Notes: generated by a model not told the origin, from the sequence alone. A stretch of 64,000 nucleotides of DNA from SFEL01 sp964392455 (GCA_964392455.1 CAYMPG010000009.1:1-64000); one strand, 5' to 3'; positions 30,907 through 40,656 are shown, numbered from the stretch's first letter. Numbers and translations are program-made.

Positions 30907-31611
30907 ATGGAATACGAAAGGCTGCATAGGCTTCAGGAGCTTCAAAAGGAGCTTGGCTATACCTTTAAGGAGGTGTCCCTGCTGGATACTGCCCTTACCC
31001 ATACCTCATATGTAAAGGGCGATGGCAATGGCAGCGAGCATAATGAGAGGCTGGAGTTTCTCGGGGATGCGGTGCTGGAGCTTTGTGTGAGCGAAAAGCT
31101 GTACAAGGAGTATCCCGGCCTTAACGAGGGGGTAATGACCCGGGTAAGGGCGCTGTGCGTTTGCGAAGGGGCCCTGTACAAGGCGGCAGGCAGGCTGGGC
31201 CTCGGCAGGTATTTGCAGCTCAGCCACGGGGAGGATCACTCGGGCGGCAGGGAAAAGCCCTCTATACTGGCAGACGCGGTGGAGTCCGTGATAGGTGCGG
31301 TATTTCTGGATGGAGGGATAGACTGCGCCAGAGCCCTTGTTATGAAGGTGACAGAGGGCAGCATAGATGCGGCGGTGCAGCGGGTGAATACCAAGGATTA
31401 TAAGACCATGCTCCAGGAATACGTACAGAAAAAGCATCAGGGAAATGTTACCTACGAGCTGGTGGAGGTTTCCGGGCCGGACCATATGCGTACATTTACC
31501 CTTCAGGCAGTTATAGCCGGGGAGAAAATGGGTATAGGCTCAGGCCAGAGCAAGCAGGAGGCAGGCCAGTGCGCCGCAAAGGCTACGCTGGAGGAGCTGG
31601 GCCTTGTGTGA
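30907..31611 (+). CDS. rnc: Ribonuclease III
   Basis: A 234-residue double-strand RNA endonuclease for rRNA and mRNA processing. The signature NERLEFLGDAVLEL holds the catalytic acidic residues, and DAVESVIGAVFLDGG the second metal site. The C-terminal dsRNA-binding domain (about residues 155-232) ends in SKQEAGQCAAKATLEELG. GGAGG lies upstream. rnc-smc-ftsY is the conserved order. Confidence 0.96.
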   Translation: MEYERLHRLQELQKELGYTFKEVSLLDTALTHTSYVKGDGNGSEHNERLEFLGDAVLELCVSEKLYKEYPGLNEGVMTRVRALCVCEGALYKAAGRLGLGRYLQLSHGEDHSGGREKPSILADAVESVIGAVFLDGGIDCARALVMKVTEGSIDAAVQRVNTKDYKTMLQEYVQKKHQGNVTYELVEVSGPDHMRTFTLQAVIAGEKMGIGSGQSKQEAGQCAAKATLEELGLV

Positions 31612-31672
31612 TTTGCACAGAAAAACGATTTATGATAACATTACCGTGAATACGGTTCAGGGGATAAACTAA

Positions 31673-34600
31673 TTGAGACTTACAAAAATAGAGATAAACG
31701 GCTTTAAATCCTTCGCAAAAAAGACGGAGATACAGGTCGAAAAGGGAATAACCGCCATAATCGGCCCAAACGGCAGCGGCAAGAGCAATATCGCCGACGC
31801 CGTTCGTTGGGTTTTGGGCGAGCAGAGCGCAAGGGTGCTGCGTGGCAACAAGATGGAGGACGTTATTTTTAACGGCACCGAGCAGCGCAAGCCCCAATCC
31901 TTCTGCGAGGTCACCCTTACGCTGGATAATTCAGATGGAAGGCTCCCTACGGATTATGCAGAGGTGAGCGTTACCCGGCGGGTATATCGCTCAGGCGAAA
32001 GCGAGTACCTTATAAACCGCACCCAGTGCAGGCTCAAGGATATAAGCGAGCTTTTCAGGGATACCGGCATAGGCAAGGAGGGCTACTCCATAATCGGCCA
32101 GGGCCGGGTGGAGGAAATACTTTCCAATAAATCCAATGACCGGCGCAATGCCTTTGAGGAAGCGGCGGGCGTTATGAAGTACAGGGTACGCAAGGAGGAG
32201 GCCGAGCGCAAGCTAGACAATACCCGAAAGAACCTTGTGCGCCTGAATGACATACTGGATGAGCTGGAGCGCCAGATAGGCCCCCTTGAGGAGCAGAGCG
32301 CAGCCGCAAGAGAATACCTTAAGCTGAGAGACGAGCTTAAGGATATCGAGGTAAACGTATTTTTATACCAGTATGACAGGCTGAATGAGCGCATAAACAC
32401 CCTTACAGACAGCCTGAAGGCATACGAGGCTGAGATAAAGCGTGTCTCAGTTACAGAGGCTTCCATAGGCGCAGAATGTACAGCCGAGGAAGAAAAGGAG
32501 CGCTGGCTCAGCGTTGCCATAGGGGAGATGCAGTCCAAGCTGCTGGCAGCCACTCAGGATGTGGAAAACCGGGCGGGCGAGGCCAAGCTGGCCCGTGAGC
32601 GCATGGCAAACCTTGCAAAGGACAGGGAGCGCCTTGAAGCCGAAATGCAGCTCAGCGCAAAAAAGCAGGAGGATATAAGGGCAGAGCTTGCGGAAATAAG
32701 CGCAAGCAGCCAGGATGCCGAGGATAAGCGGCAGGACGGCGCAGCAGCCTTGGCTGAAACTGAGAAAAAGCTGTCTGACCTGGAGCAGAGCATATCCCAG
32801 AGAGAGGATATGCTGGAGAGCCAGAAGCAGAGCATGATAGAGGCCATGAATCGCCTTTCTGATGCAAGGAGCCGCATATCCCGCCTGGAAGCCATAAAGA
32901 CCACCCTGCTTTCCCGCATAGATGAGATAAAGGCACGTCAGCAGGATATTCAGGCCGAGGGGGATAAGCTCAGGCGGGAGTACGATGATGTGTATGGCGG
33001 CTTTGCCAAGATAAAGGCAGAGTATGACAGCATCAGCAGCAGGCGCACAGAGGCTGCCGTAGGTCTTAATGAGCTTAATATGGCCATTAAACGGGCGGAT
33101 GAGGAGCTGCGCCGCAAGGAGCAGCAGATGGAAGCGGAATCCTCCCGGGTTAAGGTGCTTCATGAAATGAAGCGGGCGTATGAGGGATACTATTCCAGCG
33201 TAAGAAATCTGCTGAGAGATGCGGATAGGGATACGGCCCTCCGCCGCTGCATAGAGGGCGTGGTAGCGGAGCTCATACGGGTGCCTCAGGAGTATGAGAG
33301 CGCCATAGAAATGAGCCTGGGCTCTGCGCTGCAAAATATCGTTACTCCCACAGAAAACGAAGCAAAGCAGGTAATAGAATACCTGCGGGCCAAGCAATAC
33401 GGCAGGGCCACAATGCTGCCCGTGTCCTCAATGCGCTCAAGGCTGCTTTCCTCTGAGGAAAGGGCCATGTGCAACGTGGAGGGCTTTATCGGCGTGGCGT
33501 CAGATCTTGTGGGCTTTGATCAGCGCTACAGGGGCATATTTGAAAACCTGCTGGGGCGCACCGTAATAGTAAAGGATCTTGATGCGGGCATTGCCATAAA
33601 TAAAAGGGCAAGGTCATCCTTCCGCATAGCCACATTGAAGGGAGATATAATCAACCCGGGCGGCAGCATGACCGGCGGCAGTACCCAGAAGCGGGAATTC
33701 AGCCTTATTGGCCGCGAGCGGGAGATAGAGGCGCTGACTGCGTCCATAAAGGAAAAGCAGCAGGCCATTGAGCGCAGTGCCGGCGAAAGGCAGCGCATGG
33801 AGGCGGATATACAGCAGGCCGGCCTTGCGCTGGAACAGCTCAGCCGGGAGCTCCATGAAAAGGATATCGAAATGGCCACCCACCGGGAAAAGGTGGATGT
33901 GGTGCTGAAATACGTTGAGGATAATAAGGGCGATATGGAGCGCTCCATGATGGAGCTTTCCCAGATACAGGATAATATAGACAATATCGATCAGCAGTGC
34001 GCCGAGGCCACCCAGGACAGGAGCCAGTGGGAGCAGGGCAATGTGGCCAGCCAGGAGGATGTAAAGAAGCTCCAGGAGGAGCTGAATGGCCTCAGGGCAG
34101 AGCAGGCTGCGGTGAATCAGAGCCTTACCGAGCGCCGTGTAGCCATGATGGCGCTGGAGAAGGAGCATGCAGCAGCACAAAGCAACATAAAGCGCCTTGA
34201 GCGTGAGGCGGCTCAGCTTCAGGAAACCATCGGCTCAGCAAAGGCTGCAATAGACGAGGGCATGCACCGCTTTGTGGAGCTGCAGGAGCAGGCAGGCACG
34301 CTGGATGATAATATTTCCGCCGACCGTAAGGATGTGGACAGGCTGACGGATCAGCTAAGGTCAATGGAGGAGGAAAGGGCAAAGCGCCTTTCTGCCATTG
34401 ATGATATGCGGGAGCGCCGTGAAACTGCGGCGGCGGAGCTTGGCGATGCAAGGGAGCGCAGCCACAGGGCGGAGCTAAACCTTAATAAAGCCCAGCTTGA
34501 GCTGCAGAATATGCAGGACCGCATCTGGAATGACTATGAGCTCACCTATGAAAACGCTCAGCCTCTGCGCCGGCAGATAGCCATTACCGCCGCCCATCTG

Positions 34601-35236
34601 AAGGTGGATGAGCTGCGTACTGCCATAAAGGCCCTTGGTGATGTAAACGTATCCTCAATAGAGGACTATCGCACCATAAAGGAGCGCTTTGATGACCTTA
34701 ATACCCAGTGCGATGATTTGACCAGGGCAGAGGCCGATCTTCAGGTGCTGATAGCCGATCTTGTTTCCACCATGGAGGAGGAATTCCGCCGCCAGTTCAC
34801 ACTGATACAGCAGAATTTTTCCGAGGTATTCGTGGAGCTGTTTGGCGGAGGCAGGGCAGAGCTGGTGCTGTCGGATAAGGACGATATACTTAATTGCGAT
34901 ATAGATATCATCGCCCAGCCCCCGGGAAAGAAGCTGCAGCTGCTTTCGCTGCTGTCGGGCGGCGAAAGGGCCCTTACGGCCATTGCGCTGCTGTTTGCCA
35001 TACTCAAGCTCAAGCCCACTGCTTTCTGCATACTGGATGAGATAGAGTCCGCACTGGATGAGGCAAATGTAACGAACTTTGCAGAGTATGTACGCAATTA
35101 CTCTGACGATACCCAGTTTATCCTCATAACCCACCGCCGGGGCAGCATGGCGGTATGCGATTCCCTTTACGGGGTGGCCATGGAGGAAAAGGGCGTATCC
35201 AAGGTAGTATCGGCAAGATTTACTGAAAACGCATAA
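31673..35236 (+). CDS. smc: Chromosome segregation protein SMC
   Basis: An 1187-residue condensin ATPase that loops and compacts the chromosome with ScpA and ScpB. The N-terminal head has Walker A GPNGSGKSN (about residues 32-40). Two long coiled coils flank the hinge (about 510-660, with the glycine-rich PGGSMTGGS). The C-terminal head has the signature LLSGGERALTA and Walker B FCILDEIESALDEAN. The start codon is TTG at 31673, giving LRLTKIEINGFKSFAKKTE, the standard N-terminus, with GGGGA upstream; no ATG or GTG start fits better. ftsY follows 9 bp later. Confidence 0.96.
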   Translation: MRLTKIEINGFKSFAKKTEIQVEKGITAIIGPNGSGKSNIADAVRWVLGEQSARVLRGNKMEDVIFNGTEQRKPQSFCEVTLTLDNSDGRLPTDYAEVSVTRRVYRSGESEYLINRTQCRLKDISELFRDTGIGKEGYSIIGQGRVEEILSNKSNDRRNAFEEAAGVMKYRVRKEEAERKLDNTRKNLVRLNDILDELERQIGPLEEQSAAAREYLKLRDELKDIEVNVFLYQYDRLNERINTLTDSLKAYEAEIKRVSVTEASIGAECTAEEEKERWLSVAIGEMQSKLLAATQDVENRAGEAKLARERMANLAKDRERLEAEMQLSAKKQEDIRAELAEISASSQDAEDKRQDGAAALAETEKKLSDLEQSISQREDMLESQKQSMIEAMNRLSDARSRISRLEAIKTTLLSRIDEIKARQQDIQAEGDKLRREYDDVYGGFAKIKAEYDSISSRRTEAAVGLNELNMAIKRADEELRRKEQQMEAESSRVKVLHEMKRAYEGYYSSVRNLLRDADRDTALRRCIEGVVAELIRVPQEYESAIEMSLGSALQNIVTPTENEAKQVIEYLRAKQYGRATMLPVSSMRSRLLSSEERAMCNVEGFIGVASDLVGFDQRYRGIFENLLGRTVIVKDLDAGIAINKRARSSFRIATLKGDIINPGGSMTGGSTQKREFSLIGREREIEALTASIKEKQQAIERSAGERQRMEADIQQAGLALEQLSRELHEKDIEMATHREKVDVVLKYVEDNKGDMERSMMELSQIQDNIDNIDQQCAEATQDRSQWEQGNVASQEDVKKLQEELNGLRAEQAAVNQSLTERRVAMMALEKEHAAAQSNIKRLEREAAQLQETIGSAKAAIDEGMHRFVELQEQAGTLDDNISADRKDVDRLTDQLRSMEEERAKRLSAIDDMRERRETAAAELGDARERSHRAELNLNKAQLELQNMQDRIWNDYELTYENAQPLRRQIAITAAHLKVDELRTAIKALGDVNVSSIEDYRTIKERFDDLNTQCDDLTRAEADLQVLIADLVSTMEEEFRRQFTLIQQNFSEVFVELFGGGRAELVLSDKDDILNCDIDIIAQPPGKKLQLLSLLSGGERALTAIALLFAILKLKPTAFCILDEIESALDEANVTNFAEYVRNYSDDTQFILITHRRGSMAVCDSLYGVAMEEKGVSKVVSARFTENA

Positions 35237-35245
35237 GGAGGGGCT

Positions 35246-36142
35246 ATGGCAGGCTTTTTTGACAAGCTCAGGCAGGGGCTTTCCCGCACGGGAAGCGGCC
35301 TGGCCGCCATATTTCAGGGCGGCGGCATAAATGATGAATTCTATGAGGAGCTGGAAGAAGCCCTCATAATGGCAGATGTGGGTATGGAGACCACCGAAAG
35401 GCTGCTGGACAGCCTGAGGGATGCCGTTGCAGAGGGCAAGCTCAGGGAGCGGGCTGAGGCAAGGGAAAAGCTCGTGAGCATACTTGCAGACTTTATGCGG
35501 CCTGAAAGCGGGTTCCTTGAGGGAGCGGATAAGGCGGTAATACTCATAGTAGGCGTAAACGGCGTGGGCAAGACCACCTCCATAGGCAAGATAGCCGCCT
35601 ACTACAAGGCCCAGGGCAGGGATGTGATGATGGCAGCGGCGGATACCTTCCGTGCGGCTGCTGCGGAGCAGCTCACCGTATGGGCGGAGCGGGCCAATAC
35701 CCCGATAGTAAAGCACGGCGAGGGGGCAGACCCTGCGGCTGTGGTATTTGATGCGGCGGCCTCATTTAAGGCAAGGGGCAGGGATATGCTCATCTGCGAT
35801 ACTGCGGGCCGGCTGCACAATAAGAAAAACCTTATGAATGAGCTGGAAAAGATGCGCCGGGTAATAGACCGGGAGCTGCCCGGAATACCTGTGGAGGCGC
35901 TGATGGTGCTGGATGCAACCACCGGACAGAATGCCATCGCCCAGGCGAGGGCATTTGGCGAATCTGCCGGCCTTACCGGTATAATACTTACAAAGCTGGA
36001 TGGTACCGCAAAGGGCGGCGTTGCCGTGGCGGTAAAGGAGGAGCTGAATATACCGGTGCGCTTTGTGGGCGTAGGCGAGGGGATAAACGATATGCATCCC
36101 TTTGACCCTGAGGATTATGCAAGGGCACTATTGGGCGAATAA
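35246..36142 (+). CDS. ftsY: Signal recognition particle receptor FtsY
   Basis: A 298-residue GTPase that docks ribosome-SRP complexes at the membrane. The short N-terminus lacks the long acidic A domain, as in many Gram-positives. Motifs are GVNGVGKTTSIGK (G1), DTFRAAAAEQL, DTAGRLHN (G3) and TKLDGTAKGG (G4). It starts with the family MAGFFDKLRQGLSRT behind AAGGAGGG. Confidence 0.96.
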   Translation: MAGFFDKLRQGLSRTGSGLAAIFQGGGINDEFYEELEEALIMADVGMETTERLLDSLRDAVAEGKLRERAEAREKLVSILADFMRPESGFLEGADKAVILIVGVNGVGKTTSIGKIAAYYKAQGRDVMMAAADTFRAAAAEQLTVWAERANTPIVKHGEGADPAAVVFDAAASFKARGRDMLICDTAGRLHNKKNLMNELEKMRRVIDRELPGIPVEALMVLDATTGQNAIAQARAFGESAGLTGIILTKLDGTAKGGVAVAVKEELNIPVRFVGVGEGINDMHPFDPEDYARALLGE

Positions 36143-36157
36143 AGCTACAGCGCAATG

Positions 36158-36187
36158 GCGGGCTGCAAAAGCGGCCTGCTTTTTTGT
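36158..36187 (+). terminator. Rho-independent terminator after ftsY
   Basis: A 9-bp stem GCGGGCTGC/GCGGCCTGC (36158-36166 with 36171-36179, including G-T pairs), AAAA loop, then TTTTTT. Confidence 0.85.
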
Positions 36188-36258
36188 TTGGTGAAAGGCT
36201 TTTTTAATGGGAACAAATAGCTTATAATTGGCTTTATGATGATACAGGGGGGTATCCA

Positions 36259-37014
36259 ATGGAAACTGCGCTGAAAAGGGGACTTAATTCAAATCAGCTT
36301 AAGCTAATAGCCATAGTCGCCATGACTATAGACCATATGTGCTGGATAATATGGCCGGGCTATCAGACGATGGGGTGGCTGCTGGCGCTGCACTGCATAG
36401 GCCGCATAACTGCGCCTACAATGTGGTTCTTTATTGCCGAGGGGTATCATTACACCCATAGCTTTAAAAAGTATGCGCTGAGGCTGCTGGCCTTTGCAGT
36501 AATATCGCATTTTGCCTATACCTTTGCCTTTGGTATATCCTTTTTGCCCTTTAAGGAAACTGCGTTTAATCAGACCAGCGTAATATGGTCTTTGTTCTGG
36601 GGGCTGATACTGCTAAGGGTAAATGGCAGCGAAAGGCTTGCCACCTGGCAGAAGTTGGCCATTATACTTATCACATGCGTGGTGACATTCTGCTCAGATT
36701 GGAGCTGCATAGCCACAATGGCGGTGCTGTATATCGGCAGCAACAGGGGCAACTTTAAAAAGCAGATGACCTGGATGATGATATGGGTAGCGGTGTATGC
36801 AGGGGTGTATTTTGTATTTATAGATAAGACATACGCTCTGGTGCAGCTATTTGCGGCGTTGTCCATACCGCTGCTGAAAAGCTACAACGGCCAGCGGGGA
36901 AGCTGGAAGGGAATGAAGTGGCTGTTTTATATCTATTACCCGGCCCATCTTGTCATATGCGGAATAATACGGCTGCTGCTCCATGGGGATATCGCCGTGA
37001 TGATAGGCGGCTAA
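36259..37014 (+). CDS. TraX-family integral membrane protein
   Basis: A 251-residue protein with about seven membrane segments, matching the TraX family (acetyltransferase-like membrane proteins known from F-pilin N-acetylation but widespread in Firmicutes chromosomes). Typical are the start NSNQLKLIAIVAMTIDHMCW, GRITAPTMWFFIAEGYHYT and the closing FYIYYPAHLVICGIIRL. It interrupts the usual ftsY-ylxM order and is set off by a terminator before and a promoter after it. No conjugation genes are nearby, so its substrate is unknown. Confidence 0.85.
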   Translation: METALKRGLNSNQLKLIAIVAMTIDHMCWIIWPGYQTMGWLLALHCIGRITAPTMWFFIAEGYHYTHSFKKYALRLLAFAVISHFAYTFAFGISFLPFKETAFNQTSVIWSLFWGLILLRVNGSERLATWQKLAIILITCVVTFCSDWSCIATMAVLYIGSNRGNFKKQMTWMMIWVAVYAGVYFVFIDKTYALVQLFAALSIPLLKSYNGQRGSWKGMKWLFYIYYPAHLVICGIIRLLLHGDIAVMIGG

Positions 37015-37021
37015 AAAAGGC

Positions 37022-37049
37022 TTGACATCAGGCGCAAAATCCGTATAAT
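37022..37049 (+). promoter_or_regulatory. Consensus promoter for ylxM-ffh
   Basis: TTGACA (37022-37027), a 16-bp spacer and TATAAT (37044-37049). Confidence 0.85.
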
Positions 37050-37109
37050 AGTACGAGTGTAAAGCAAAAGTGCTTTACAGCCCTTTAAAAAGGCGGTGTT
37101 TACTGCTTT

Positions 37110-37439
37110 ATGGAAAAGCATATACGGCTCGGCATGCTGCTGGATTGCTACGGCCCGCTGCTGACAGGGCGTCAGCGGTCATTATTGGATCAGTCCGTAA
37201 ATGAAGATTGCTCCCTTTCAGAGATAGCTGAGCGGGAGGGCATATCCCGCCAGGGTGTGCGGGATGCTGTGGCAAAGGCATCTGAGCAGCTCGAAGAATA
37301 TGAAGCAAAGCTGGGGCTTATGGCACGGCGGGAGGCGCTCAGGGCGGAGCTTGGCAGGCTGAAGCTGGCAGCAGAAAAGGGGACCGTTTCCCCGGAGATG
37401 ATTCAACGGCTAATGGAGATATGTGACGATGGCATTTGA
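37110..37439 (+). CDS. ylxM: YlxM/p13-like DNA-binding protein
   Basis: A 109-residue protein with a sigma-70 region 4-like helix-turn-helix (SLSEIAEREGISRQGVRDAV), always next to ffh and thought to modulate SRP function. It overlaps the ffh start by 11 bp. A weak site (AAAGGCGG) stands about 14 nt before the ATG. Confidence 0.9.
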   Translation: MEKHIRLGMLLDCYGPLLTGRQRSLLDQSVNEDCSLSEIAEREGISRQGVRDAVAKASEQLEEYEAKLGLMARREALRAELGRLKLAAEKGTVSPEMIQRLMEICDDGI

Positions 37440-38763
37440 AGGCCTTTCCACAAAACTTCAAAATGTATTTAAAAAGCTGTCCGGCCGCGGCAAGCTTTCC
37501 GAAAAGGAAGTCAAGGAAGCCATGCGGGAGGTCAAGCTTGCGCTGCTGGAAGCAGACGTTAGCTTTACCGTAGTAAAGAAATTCATAAATTCCGTTACCG
37601 AGCGGGCTGTGGGTGCCGAGGTGCTGGAAAGCCTCACCCCAGGTCAGCAGGTTATAAAAATAGTAAATGATGAGCTTACCAGCCTTATGGGCGGCACAAA
37701 TGCCAAGCTGGAATTTGGCTCAAGGAATCCTTCCGTGGTGCTGCTGGCGGGCCTTCAGGGTGCCGGAAAGACCACCATGGCAGGCAAGCTGGGAGCTTAC
37801 TGCAAAAAGTACTTTGGCAAATCCCCGCTGCTGGTGGCCTGCGATGTTTACAGGCCCGCTGCCATAAAGCAGCTTCAGGTGGTAGGCGAAAAGCTGGATA
37901 TTCCGGTATTTGAGCGAGGCACTCAGAATCCTGCGAATACGGCAAAGGAAGCAGTGGAGTACGCCCGGCGCAATATGCTGGATTTGGTGATTGTAGATAC
38001 CGCGGGCCGGCTGCATATCGATCAGGATATGATGGCTGAAATAGAGGCTGTGCGGGATGGGGTGGAGCCCTCCGAAATTCTGATGGTGATAGACGCCATG
38101 ACAGGCCAGGATGCTGTAAACGCTGCCAAGGCCTTCAATGACGCACTGGAGCTTACCGGCGTTATCATCACCAAGCTGGATGGCGATACCAGGGGCGGCG
38201 CTGCCCTCTCGGTAAGGGAGGTAACAGGCAAGCCCATAAAGTTCTGCGGAAATGGCGAAAAGCTCACGGATATAGAGCCCTTCCATCCGGATCGTATGGC
38301 CAGCCGCATACTGGGCATGGGGGATGTGATGACCCTCATCGAAAAGGCCCAGGAGAGCTTTGATGCCAAGAAGGCTGAGGAGCTTGCAAAAAAGATAAAG
38401 ACCAACGAATTTACTCTGGATGACTTTATGGCTCAGATGGAGCAGATGCAGAGCATGGGCATGGAAAGCATGCTTTCCATGATGCCCGGCGTGGATGCAA
38501 GCAAGCTGGGGAATCTGCAGATAGACGAAAAGCAGCTTAAAAAGACCCTTGCCATCATCAAATCCATGACCCCCCAGGAGCGGGCAAAGCCTGAGGTAAT
38601 AAATGCCAGCCGCCGCAGGAGAATAGCCGCAGGCAGCGGCAATACCGTGCAGGAGGTAAACCGCCTGCTCAATCAGTTCGATTCCTCACGCAAGCTGATG
38701 AAGCAGCTCAGCTCAGGGAAATTCGGCAAAAAAGGAAAGATGCGTTTTCCGTTCGGCTTCTGA
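37429..38763 (+). CDS. ffh: Signal recognition particle protein Ffh
   Basis: A 444-residue GTPase that binds signal sequences and 4.5S/6S-like SRP RNA. NG domain: GLQGAGKTTMAGKL, DVYRPAAIKQL, DTAGRLHID, TKLDGDTRGGAAL. The C-terminal Met-rich M domain (about residues 300-444) shows MEQMQSMGMESMLSMM and the RNA-binding SRRRRIAAGSG. The ATG at 37429 starts the family N-terminus MAFEGLSTKLQ. Confidence 0.97.
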   Translation: MAFEGLSTKLQNVFKKLSGRGKLSEKEVKEAMREVKLALLEADVSFTVVKKFINSVTERAVGAEVLESLTPGQQVIKIVNDELTSLMGGTNAKLEFGSRNPSVVLLAGLQGAGKTTMAGKLGAYCKKYFGKSPLLVACDVYRPAAIKQLQVVGEKLDIPVFERGTQNPANTAKEAVEYARRNMLDLVIVDTAGRLHIDQDMMAEIEAVRDGVEPSEILMVIDAMTGQDAVNAAKAFNDALELTGVIITKLDGDTRGGAALSVREVTGKPIKFCGNGEKLTDIEPFHPDRMASRILGMGDVMTLIEKAQESFDAKKAEELAKKIKTNEFTLDDFMAQMEQMQSMGMESMLSMMPGVDASKLGNLQIDEKQLKKTLAIIKSMTPQERAKPEVINASRRRRIAAGSGNTVQEVNRLLNQFDSSRKLMKQLSSGKFGKKGKMRFPFGF

Positions 38764-38824
38764 GCCGGGATACCGCTTTCGATAAATACAAAAATAATAT
38801 AATATCTATTGGAGGAAAATTACC

Positions 38825-39067
38825 ATGTTGAAGATCAGGCTTCGTCGTATGGGCGCCAAGAAGGCTCCTTTCTATCGCATCGTTGTTGCAGATTCCCGTG
38901 CTCCCCGTGATGGCGCATTCGTAGAGGAAATCGGCTACTACAATCCCACTTCCGAGCCCGCCGAGCTGCACGTTGATAACGAGAAGGCCGCTCAGTGGAT
39001 TAAGAACGGCGCTCAGCCCACCGATACCGTTCGCGGCCTGCTGAAGAAGACCGGCGCCATCCAGTAA
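38825..39067 (+). CDS. rpsP: 30S ribosomal protein S16
   Basis: An 80-residue ribosomal protein: MLKIRLRRMGAKKAPFYRIV, then EEIGYYNPT and AAQWIKNGAQPTDTV. TGGAGGAA precedes the ATG. First gene of the rpsP-khpA-rimM-trmD cluster. Confidence 0.97.
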   Translation: MLKIRLRRMGAKKAPFYRIVVADSRAPRDGAFVEEIGYYNPTSEPAELHVDNEKAAQWIKNGAQPTDTVRGLLKKTGAIQ

Positions 39068-39093
39068 TGGCATCAGATCCAGCGAGGGACGCT

Positions 39094-39321
39094 ATGGGTG
39101 AATTGGTAAAGTACATCGCCATGAACCTCGTGGACAAGCCCGAGGAAGTTAAAATCCAAATCAAGGAAGGCGAAAATTCCACCATAATAGAGCTTACCGT
39201 AGCTCCGGAAGATATGGGCAAGGTGATTGGCAAGCAGGGCCGTATTGCCAAGGCGATAAGGACTGTTGTCAAGGCTGCGTCTGTAAAGGAAAATAAAAAG
39301 TATGTGGTCGAGATAATATAA
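39094..39321 (+). CDS. khpA: KH-domain RNA-binding protein KhpA
   Basis: A 75-residue single KH-domain protein with the RNA-binding loop GKVIGKQGRIAKAIRT. In related Gram-positives it pairs with KhpB and affects cell shape and mRNA fate. The ATG at 39094 (MGELVKYIAMNLVDKPEEV) is chosen because it matches the family length and has GAGGGA 5 nt upstream; an in-frame ATG at 39067 overlapping the rpsP stop would add nine residues and has no clear site. Confidence 0.9.
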   Translation: MGELVKYIAMNLVDKPEEVKIQIKEGENSTIIELTVAPEDMGKVIGKQGRIAKAIRTVVKAASVKENKKYVVEII

Positions 39322-39382
39322 CCTCGGCTGTTGACAAAAAAGTGGGCAAAACCACTTTTTTGCGTAAAAGGAGAAAATACAA

Positions 39383-39898
39383 ATGGAATATCTTCGCATT
39401 GGCCTTATTGCCCGCCCCCATGGGGTGCAGGGCGCCGTTAAGCTGATACCCCTGTCTGAGGACATGAGCCGCTATCATGGCCTTAAGGAAGCATACCTTG
39501 AGAGAAACGGCAGCTATGAGCCTATTACGCTGTGGGATGTGGGCGTACAGCCTGATGCGGTGTATGCAAGGCTTTCCTGCAGCCCGGACAGAAACGCAGC
39601 AGAGGCCCTGAGAAACCTCTACATCTGCGTGGACAGGGCAAACGCCATAAAGCTGCCTGAGGGAAGGTATTTCATATCAGACCTGATTGGCTGCCGGGTA
39701 ACGGATACCAGAGGGAATGACTACGGCACCCTTGCTGATGTGCTGGAGACCGGCGCAAATGACGTATACGTCATAAAGGGCGAAAAGACCCTCATGGTGC
39801 CTGCGCTGAAAAAGCTGCTGCTGAAGGTGGACGTGGAAGCAAAGGCCGTGCTGCTGGATGGGGAGGTACTGGAGGAGGTGGGCCTCTTTGAGGATTGA
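39383..39898 (+). CDS. rimM: Ribosome maturation factor RimM
   Basis: A 171-residue 30S assembly factor that binds S19. The N-terminal RimM barrel begins MEYLRIGLIARPHGVQGAVK and the C-terminal PRC-barrel contains DLIGCRVTD, VYVIKGEK and VPALKKLLLKVD. AAAGGAG lies upstream. It overlaps trmD by 11 bp. Confidence 0.95.
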   Translation: MEYLRIGLIARPHGVQGAVKLIPLSEDMSRYHGLKEAYLERNGSYEPITLWDVGVQPDAVYARLSCSPDRNAAEALRNLYICVDRANAIKLPEGRYFISDLIGCRVTDTRGNDYGTLADVLETGANDVYVIKGEKTLMVPALKKLLLKVDVEAKAVLLDGEVLEEVGLFED

Positions 39899-40622
39899 TA
39901 TACTCACCCTTTTCCCGGAAATGTTTGAGGGGCCAATGGGCTCCAGCATGCTGGGAAGGGCCAGAGATAAGGGAATACTGGATATACGCCTGCACAATAT
40001 ACGGGATTATTCCCAGAGCAAGCACAGCAATACTGATGATTATCCCTTTGGCGGCGGAGCCGGCATGGTAATGATGGCTCAGCCCATATTCTCCTGCCTG
40101 GATGCGGTGGATCCTGACCACGAGGCACTGAGGATAGTTATGGCACCCCGTGGGAAGACCCTCAGCGTGACCACTGCACGGGAGCTTGCCCTGAAAGACA
40201 GGCTGCTTTTCCTCTGCGGCCATTATGAGGGCATAGACGAAAGGGCCATGGAGCAGATGGATATGGAAATGTCCATAGGGGACTATGTGCTTACCGGCGG
40301 CGAGCTTCCGGCAATGGTATGCGTGGATTGCCTCAGCCGCTTTATTCCGGGGGTGCTGGGCAGCGCAGAATCTGCCGAGGAGGAGTCCTTTTCAGATGGG
40401 CTGCTTGAATATCCCCAGTATACCCGCCCGGCGGTGTTCAGGGGGATGGAGGTGCCTGAGGTGCTGCTGAATGGCAATCATGCACTCATTGCAAAGTGGC
40501 GCAGGGAAAGGTCAATAGAGACCACCTACCGGGTGCGCCCTGAGCTGATAGATGAAGCCCGCCTGGACAAGAAGGAAAAGCTCTTTCTCAATGGGCTGAA
40601 AAATCAGGAAAACAGGCAATAA
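39888..40622 (+). CDS. trmD: tRNA (guanine37-N1)-methyltransferase TrmD
   Basis: A 244-residue SPOUT enzyme that methylates G37 in tRNAs and prevents frameshifting. Knot motifs LCGHYEGIDERAM and SIGDYVLTGGELPAMV are present, as are DDYPFGGGAGMVM and LLEYPQYTRP. The start is TTG at 39888 (reading RIDILTLFPEMF), behind GGAGGAGG; other in-frame starts upstream add non-family residues inside rimM. Confidence 0.95.
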   Translation: MRIDILTLFPEMFEGPMGSSMLGRARDKGILDIRLHNIRDYSQSKHSNTDDYPFGGGAGMVMMAQPIFSCLDAVDPDHEALRIVMAPRGKTLSVTTARELALKDRLLFLCGHYEGIDERAMEQMDMEMSIGDYVLTGGELPAMVCVDCLSRFIPGVLGSAESAEEESFSDGLLEYPQYTRPAVFRGMEVPEVLLNGNHALIAKWRRERSIETTYRVRPELIDEARLDKKEKLFLNGLKNQENRQ

Positions 40623-40627
40623 ACCCC

Positions 40628-40656
40628 TTGCAAACACGGTAGCTGCATGGTATAAT
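40628..40656 (+). promoter_or_regulatory. Promoter for rplS
   Basis: TTGCAA (40628-40633), a 17-bp spacer and TATAAT (40651-40656) with TGG extension. Confidence 0.8.

Noticed and set aside
34655..35716. Minus-strand frame of 353 codons over smc/ftsY
   Set aside because: Lies opposite the best conserved genes of the window and has a His/Leu/Gln-rich shadow composition.
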